DNA of 61,282 nucleotides from the NCBI GenBank assembly GCA_900546495.1, contig URDN01000011.1, positions 1 to 61,282 of the forward strand, given 5' to 3'. Made by a program: the position numbers and the translations under genes. The stretch comes from an uncultured Lachnospiraceae bacterium (GTDB lineage: Bacteria > Bacillota > Clostridia > Lachnospirales > Lachnospiraceae). Numbering within the stretch: the first letter of the stretch is position 1; the number at the start of each line of letters is the position of its first letter. Below the pieces are notes generated by a model. That model was not told the origin of the DNA, ran no database searches, and saw only the letters and a list, made by a program, of their open reading frames with translations. Positions 58,301-61,282 of the stretch are shown one piece after another.

Positions 58301-60380
58301 TAAAACGATATTCCGTAAAAATATGACCCGGTTCTGGCCGGTCTGGGCGGTTTACCTTGCGTATCTGTTTTTTAACATGACCATACGGATGTTCCTGAAC
58401 ACCCGCAATTACATGAATTTTAAGCAATTGGACTATGCTGCCCCTTCAGCCACAAATCGCCTGACAACCATGTTGGAATGCATCAGTGGAAATCTGGAAC
58501 CATATGTCATCTTTTTTGCAGCACTGGTGGCTGCCGTTACGGTTTTTTCCTACCTTTTTTCCACCCGAAGCTGTCATATGATCCATGCACTTCCAGTAAA
58601 ACGGAGTGAATTGTTTGCAACAAATTATATCAGCGGCTTTTTGTTCCTGCTGATCCCGCAGCTGATCACATTTTTGCTGAATCTACTTGTATGTATTTTA
58701 AATAATATTACGTCCGTGGAATATCTGTTGTACTGGCTGCTTTACATAACAGGCATGAGTTTTCTGTTTTATACCCTCGCGGTATTCTGCTGTATGCTCA
58801 CGGGACACGCAGTTGCCGCAGCAACTTATTATTTTGCAGGGAATTTTCTGTATATCAGCATCAAATCCATCGCCACACTGATCATTTCCTCCATGTGCTA
58901 CGGCATGGGAATCCTTGGTGATCAGGTAAGCAGTGCATTGACCGAAACCAGAGATACGGTACTTTCCCCGTTTCTGTATCTGCTGGATCATGTATCCCTG
59001 ACCTGGTCCATGAATGAAGATTTTACCGCACTGGAAACAATCAATATGCACGGTGGACTGCTGATTGGACTTTACGTTCTCGTAGCTGTGGCATTTTTAA
59101 TTCTCGCCTATGTATTTTATCAGAAACGCCAGTTAGAATGCACCGGTGATGTGGTTGCCTTTGGCTGGCTGCATCCTTGTTTCCGCTGGATGCTGGCACT
59201 TGTTGGAGGTTTCGGACTTTCCTTCCTGCTCTCCAGTCTGCTTTTTGCTAATACTGCACATATGACAGTATCACTTTTTGTATTTCTGATTCCATGCACC
59301 TTTGCAAGTTTCTTCATTTCAGAAATGCTGTTAAAAAAACGCTTCCATGTATTTTCACGGAAGCGATGGATGGAATGGGCTGTCTGCATTGCGCTCTTCC
59401 TGCTTGGAACCGGTCTGGTCAAAAGTGATGCGTTCCACATGGAACGCAAAATTCCGGAAACGGATCAGATTGCAGCCATTTATATGTACGCAGATTACGA
59501 GCATGTATACACGGATCCGGCTGATTTCGAAGTACTGGAAAAAATTCATAAAAATATTCTGAATCACAAACAGGAGTATCTGTCATACTCCTATCAGCAA
59601 AAACATACAGCCTACAATGATTCAGAAGAACAAAACGCTGAATATGCAACTGCAACATCCTCCGGCACCACAAAATCCAGCACATCCACCTCTGTTGTTT
59701 ACAGTGACGGGGATTATGTATCTTCCATTCAGATTACTTATTATCTGAAAAACGGCCATAAAATTATGCGACGCTATGAAATTCCAGTAACAAGTGCAAC
59801 ACTAAATGACAACACTACACCGGCTTATCAGATTTCCAAACTGGAAATCGGAAACGAAGATTTGCTTCGTTATCTGCTCTGCTACAATTACGAAAATGTC
59901 ACCTTTGTAAACGGCACCTTAAGCCATGTAGATGAATACGGACATGATGAAAATCTTACTCTGAACCAACAGCAGACTGAGACACTGTATAAAGCACTCA
60001 AAGCAGATATCCTTGCAGGCAACTATCCGGCGGGACTTGGCCTCCATGATACTGACGATAACCCGATTTACTATGACAGTTTTTACTTCTACGGACAGAT
60101 TCCGGGGGATGTGGAATATTTGACAGATATGTTACCATTCAAAGCTTCCTCCGATACTTCCAATGATCACGAAGCAGCTTCGGCAAATACGGTAAGTGCT
60201 GCCGCTCAGAATAATAAACCGGCAAATTATTACTCCTCCATCGAAGTATCATTTTCCTTATCTAAGTCCTGTACGAATACGATTCAGGCTATGATAAACC
60301 TTGGTCTCATCAAAAGTGCTTCGGATCTGATGAACGCGAATGAGTTTTATAATGTGATGAACATGAAAGCGAAAGGATAA
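58275..60380 (+). CDS. ABC transporter permease with large C-terminal extracytoplasmic domain
   Basis: A 701-residue membrane protein. Six to seven helices fall in residues 20-300, one further pair near 320-400, then a ~300-residue mostly hydrophilic region rich in Ser/Thr (CTEQ-free stretch including ATSSGTTKSSTSTSVVYSDG) that lies outside the membrane. The start is the ATG at 58275 after GGGAGGAAAG, within the end of the ATPase gene. As the partner of the GntR-controlled ATPase it probably belongs to a bacitracin-resistance or envelope-stress type exporter. The long extracytoplasmic part may sense or bind the substrate. Confidence 0.82.
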   Translation: MKSKTSCFNKTIFRKNMTRFWPVWAVYLAYLFFNMTIRMFLNTRNYMNFKQLDYAAPSATNRLTTMLECISGNLEPYVIFFAALVAAVTVFSYLFSTRSCHMIHALPVKRSELFATNYISGFLFLLIPQLITFLLNLLVCILNNITSVEYLLYWLLYITGMSFLFYTLAVFCCMLTGHAVAAATYYFAGNFLYISIKSIATLIISSMCYGMGILGDQVSSALTETRDTVLSPFLYLLDHVSLTWSMNEDFTALETINMHGGLLIGLYVLVAVAFLILAYVFYQKRQLECTGDVVAFGWLHPCFRWMLALVGGFGLSFLLSSLLFANTAHMTVSLFVFLIPCTFASFFISEMLLKKRFHVFSRKRWMEWAVCIALFLLGTGLVKSDAFHMERKIPETDQIAAIYMYADYEHVYTDPADFEVLEKIHKNILNHKQEYLSYSYQQKHTAYNDSEEQNAEYATATSSGTTKSSTSTSVVYSDGDYVSSIQITYYLKNGHKIMRRYEIPVTSATLNDNTTPAYQISKLEIGNEDLLRYLLCYNYENVTFVNGTLSHVDEYGHDENLTLNQQQTETLYKALKADILAGNYPAGLGLHDTDDNPIYYDSFYFYGQIPGDVEYLTDMLPFKASSDTSNDHEAASANTVSAAAQNNKPANYYSSIEVSFSLSKSCTNTIQAMINLGLIKSASDLMNANEFYNVMNMKAKG

Positions 60381-60388
60381 CTATGTAA

Positions 60389-60898
60389 ATGGATAAAACA
60401 ATTGAAATGAATGAAACACTGATCCAGAAAATGCTTGCCTACTATTCCGGCGACCCTGCCCGTATCCAGCATTATACAAAAGTATATACTTATGCATCCA
60501 TGATCGGACACGCAGAGCATTTATCTGATGAATTACAGCACATTCTGGAAACCGCTGCGATTCTCCACGACATCGGCATCAAAATTGCTGAAGAAAAATA
60601 TCACAGTTCTGCAGGAGTGTTGCAGGAAAAAGAAGGTCCTGCTGCTGCCCGCCAGATGCTGACAGAATGTGGTACTTATTCTGATGCGGTGATTGACCGT
60701 GTCTGCTATCTTATCGGACATCATCATACTTACAATAATATCGATGGATTAGATTACCAGATTCTGGTAGAGGCAGATTTTCTCGTCAATCTTTATGAGG
60801 ATCATGCAGACAGACCGGCAATTCAGACTGCTATTGATCGGATTTTCAAAACCAAAGCTGGTACAGAAATGGCACATGTGATGTTTGGTTTGAAATGA
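60389..60898 (+). CDS. HD-domain phosphohydrolase
   Basis: A 169-residue HD protein. Metal ligands are seen as His in RIQHYTKVYTYA, the HD pair in AAILHDIGIKIAEEK, HHHTY near residue 110 and the later Asp in LVEADFLVNLYED. Substrate is probably a nucleotide or phosphoester. It begins eight bases after the permease stop with only AAAGGATAA as ribosome binding site and ends at a terminator, so it may be the last gene of the ABC operon. Confidence 0.88.
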   Translation: MDKTIEMNETLIQKMLAYYSGDPARIQHYTKVYTYASMIGHAEHLSDELQHILETAAILHDIGIKIAEEKYHSSAGVLQEKEGPAAARQMLTECGTYSDAVIDRVCYLIGHHHTYNNIDGLDYQILVEADFLVNLYEDHADRPAIQTAIDRIFKTKAGTEMAHVMFGLK

Positions 60899-60910
60899 TT
60901 TTTTCTTCTA

Positions 60911-60952
60911 AAAAAAGCACTGAATACCTTTCATTGGTTTTCAGTGCTTTTC
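60911..60952. terminator. Bidirectional terminator
   Basis: AAAAAAGCACTGAA and TTTCAGTGCTTTT pair and are flanked by A and T runs, serving both convergent genes. Confidence 0.85.
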
Positions 60953-60964
60953 ATATTTTTTCAA

Positions 60965-61282
60965 TTATAATTTTTTCATTACTTCCGGTAACCGCTCCAG
61001 GCTCTCCACCTGTGGAACGTTGGCATCCACTGTTCCGAAACCATAAGCTGCAAACAGAAATGGAACTCCCGCTTTCTGACATGCATTATAATCCCCCTGG
61101 GTATCTCCAAGGTAATAATATTTTTCATAATGGTTACGCTCAATCAGTGCTTTCAGATTCGCATCCTTCTGCTGCTGCGTGTTGCCATAACACTCGATGT
61201 CTGCCACCAGATCACCAAGCTGGGAATTAAAATGTAGCCAGTTCCCCTCATGCGTTGATTTTACTGGGTTTAACTGTATACA
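60965..61282 (-). CDS. HAD-superfamily phosphatase, C-terminal part (runs off the window)
   Basis: The minus-strand frame is open to the right edge and ends at 60965. The visible 105 residues contain HAD motif III/IV material: KYYYLGDTQGDYNACQKAGV with the acidic DTxxD-like motif, then GVPFLFAAYGFGTV, typical of phosphoglycolate-phosphatase-like enzymes. The catalytic DxD lies beyond the window. A GTG at 61205-61207 is not taken as the start because the family needs the upstream part. Confidence 0.85.
   Translation of the reverse strand, partial: CIQLNPVKSTHEGNWLHFNSQLGDLVADIECYGNTQQQKDANLKALIERNHYEKYYYLGDTQGDYNACQKAGVPFLFAAYGFGTVDANVPQVESLERLPEVMKKL

Noticed and set aside
1..61282. tRNA or rRNA genes, prophage genes
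   Set aside because: No cloverleaf-like CCA-ending segments, rRNA motifs, integrases or phage structural proteins were noticed; a tRNA scan was not possible here.

Overview
The window looks like chromosome of an obligately anaerobic, low-to-mid GC Firmicute, most probably a Lachnospiraceae member; the genus cannot be fixed from sequence alone. Supporting signs are a T-box-controlled non-discriminating AspRS/GatCAB operon (Asn-tRNA made by transamidation), a DUF5721 protein, DUF6320, strong AGGAGG-type ribosome binding sites, oxygen-sensitive enzymes (PFOR, glycyl-radical-family enzyme, several radical SAM proteins) and the absence of any oxygenase. No rRNA, tRNA, CRISPR array or intact transposon was seen.

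Layout. 0-9 kb: DUF5721 gene, a divergent LarC-like/LspA-like pair, a Csp/subtilisin-like protease flanked by three copies of a ~200-bp repeat that appears to encode a ~95-nt C-rich small RNA, a YitT transporter and ClpX. 9-15 kb: T-box, aspS, a GNAT-GatC fusion, gatA and gatB. 15-23 kb: LTA-synthase-like protein with an extra C-terminal beta domain, a cluster of acyltransferase, DUF6320, lipase/esterase and PflX-like radical SAM genes, then YlmH. 23-42.6 kb: a catabolic island (details below). 42.8-50.1 kb: a seven-gene V/A-type ATPase of the Bacteroidetes/Chlamydia/spirochaete layout (E, DUF2764, A, B, D, I, K). 50-54 kb: two tandem radical SAM paralogues with a divergent TetR regulator. 54-61 kb: deoxyinosine glycosylase and malQ, a small Cys-rich protein, an autoregulated GntR/ABC transporter operon, an HD phosphohydrolase and the end of a HAD phosphatase.

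The catabolic island is the most unusual part. Two minus-strand operons, each divergent from its own regulator (LysR at 41.7 kb, IclR at 32.0 kb), encode a glycyl-radical-family enzyme with its activase, a VOC protein, an LVIVD-repeat propeller, PFOR, a 4-oxalocrotonate-decarboxylase-like and a hydratase-like protein, an iron-sulfur flavoprotein, a DUF819 carrier, an amidohydrolase, two tautomerases, an HpaI-type aldolase, an Fe-alcohol dehydrogenase and an SDR-like protein. Together these resemble the whole lower half of the aerobic meta-cleavage pathway (tautomerase, decarboxylase, hydratase, aldolase) coupled to PFOR and alcohol dehydrogenase, but fed by a radical enzyme instead of a ring-cleaving dioxygenase.

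Most striking, the radical enzyme has Thr767 exactly where every classical glycyl radical enzyme carries its radical glycine (24 residues from the C-terminus, in the context RVATYSAYF instead of RVAGYSAYF), while the catalytic Cys435 and a fully motif-complete activase are retained. Cys435 is followed by Asn437 where dehydratase-type members carry Glu. This points to a non-canonical radical enzyme, possibly a threonyl radical enzyme, at the head of an undescribed anaerobic pathway. The substrate cannot be read from the sequence.
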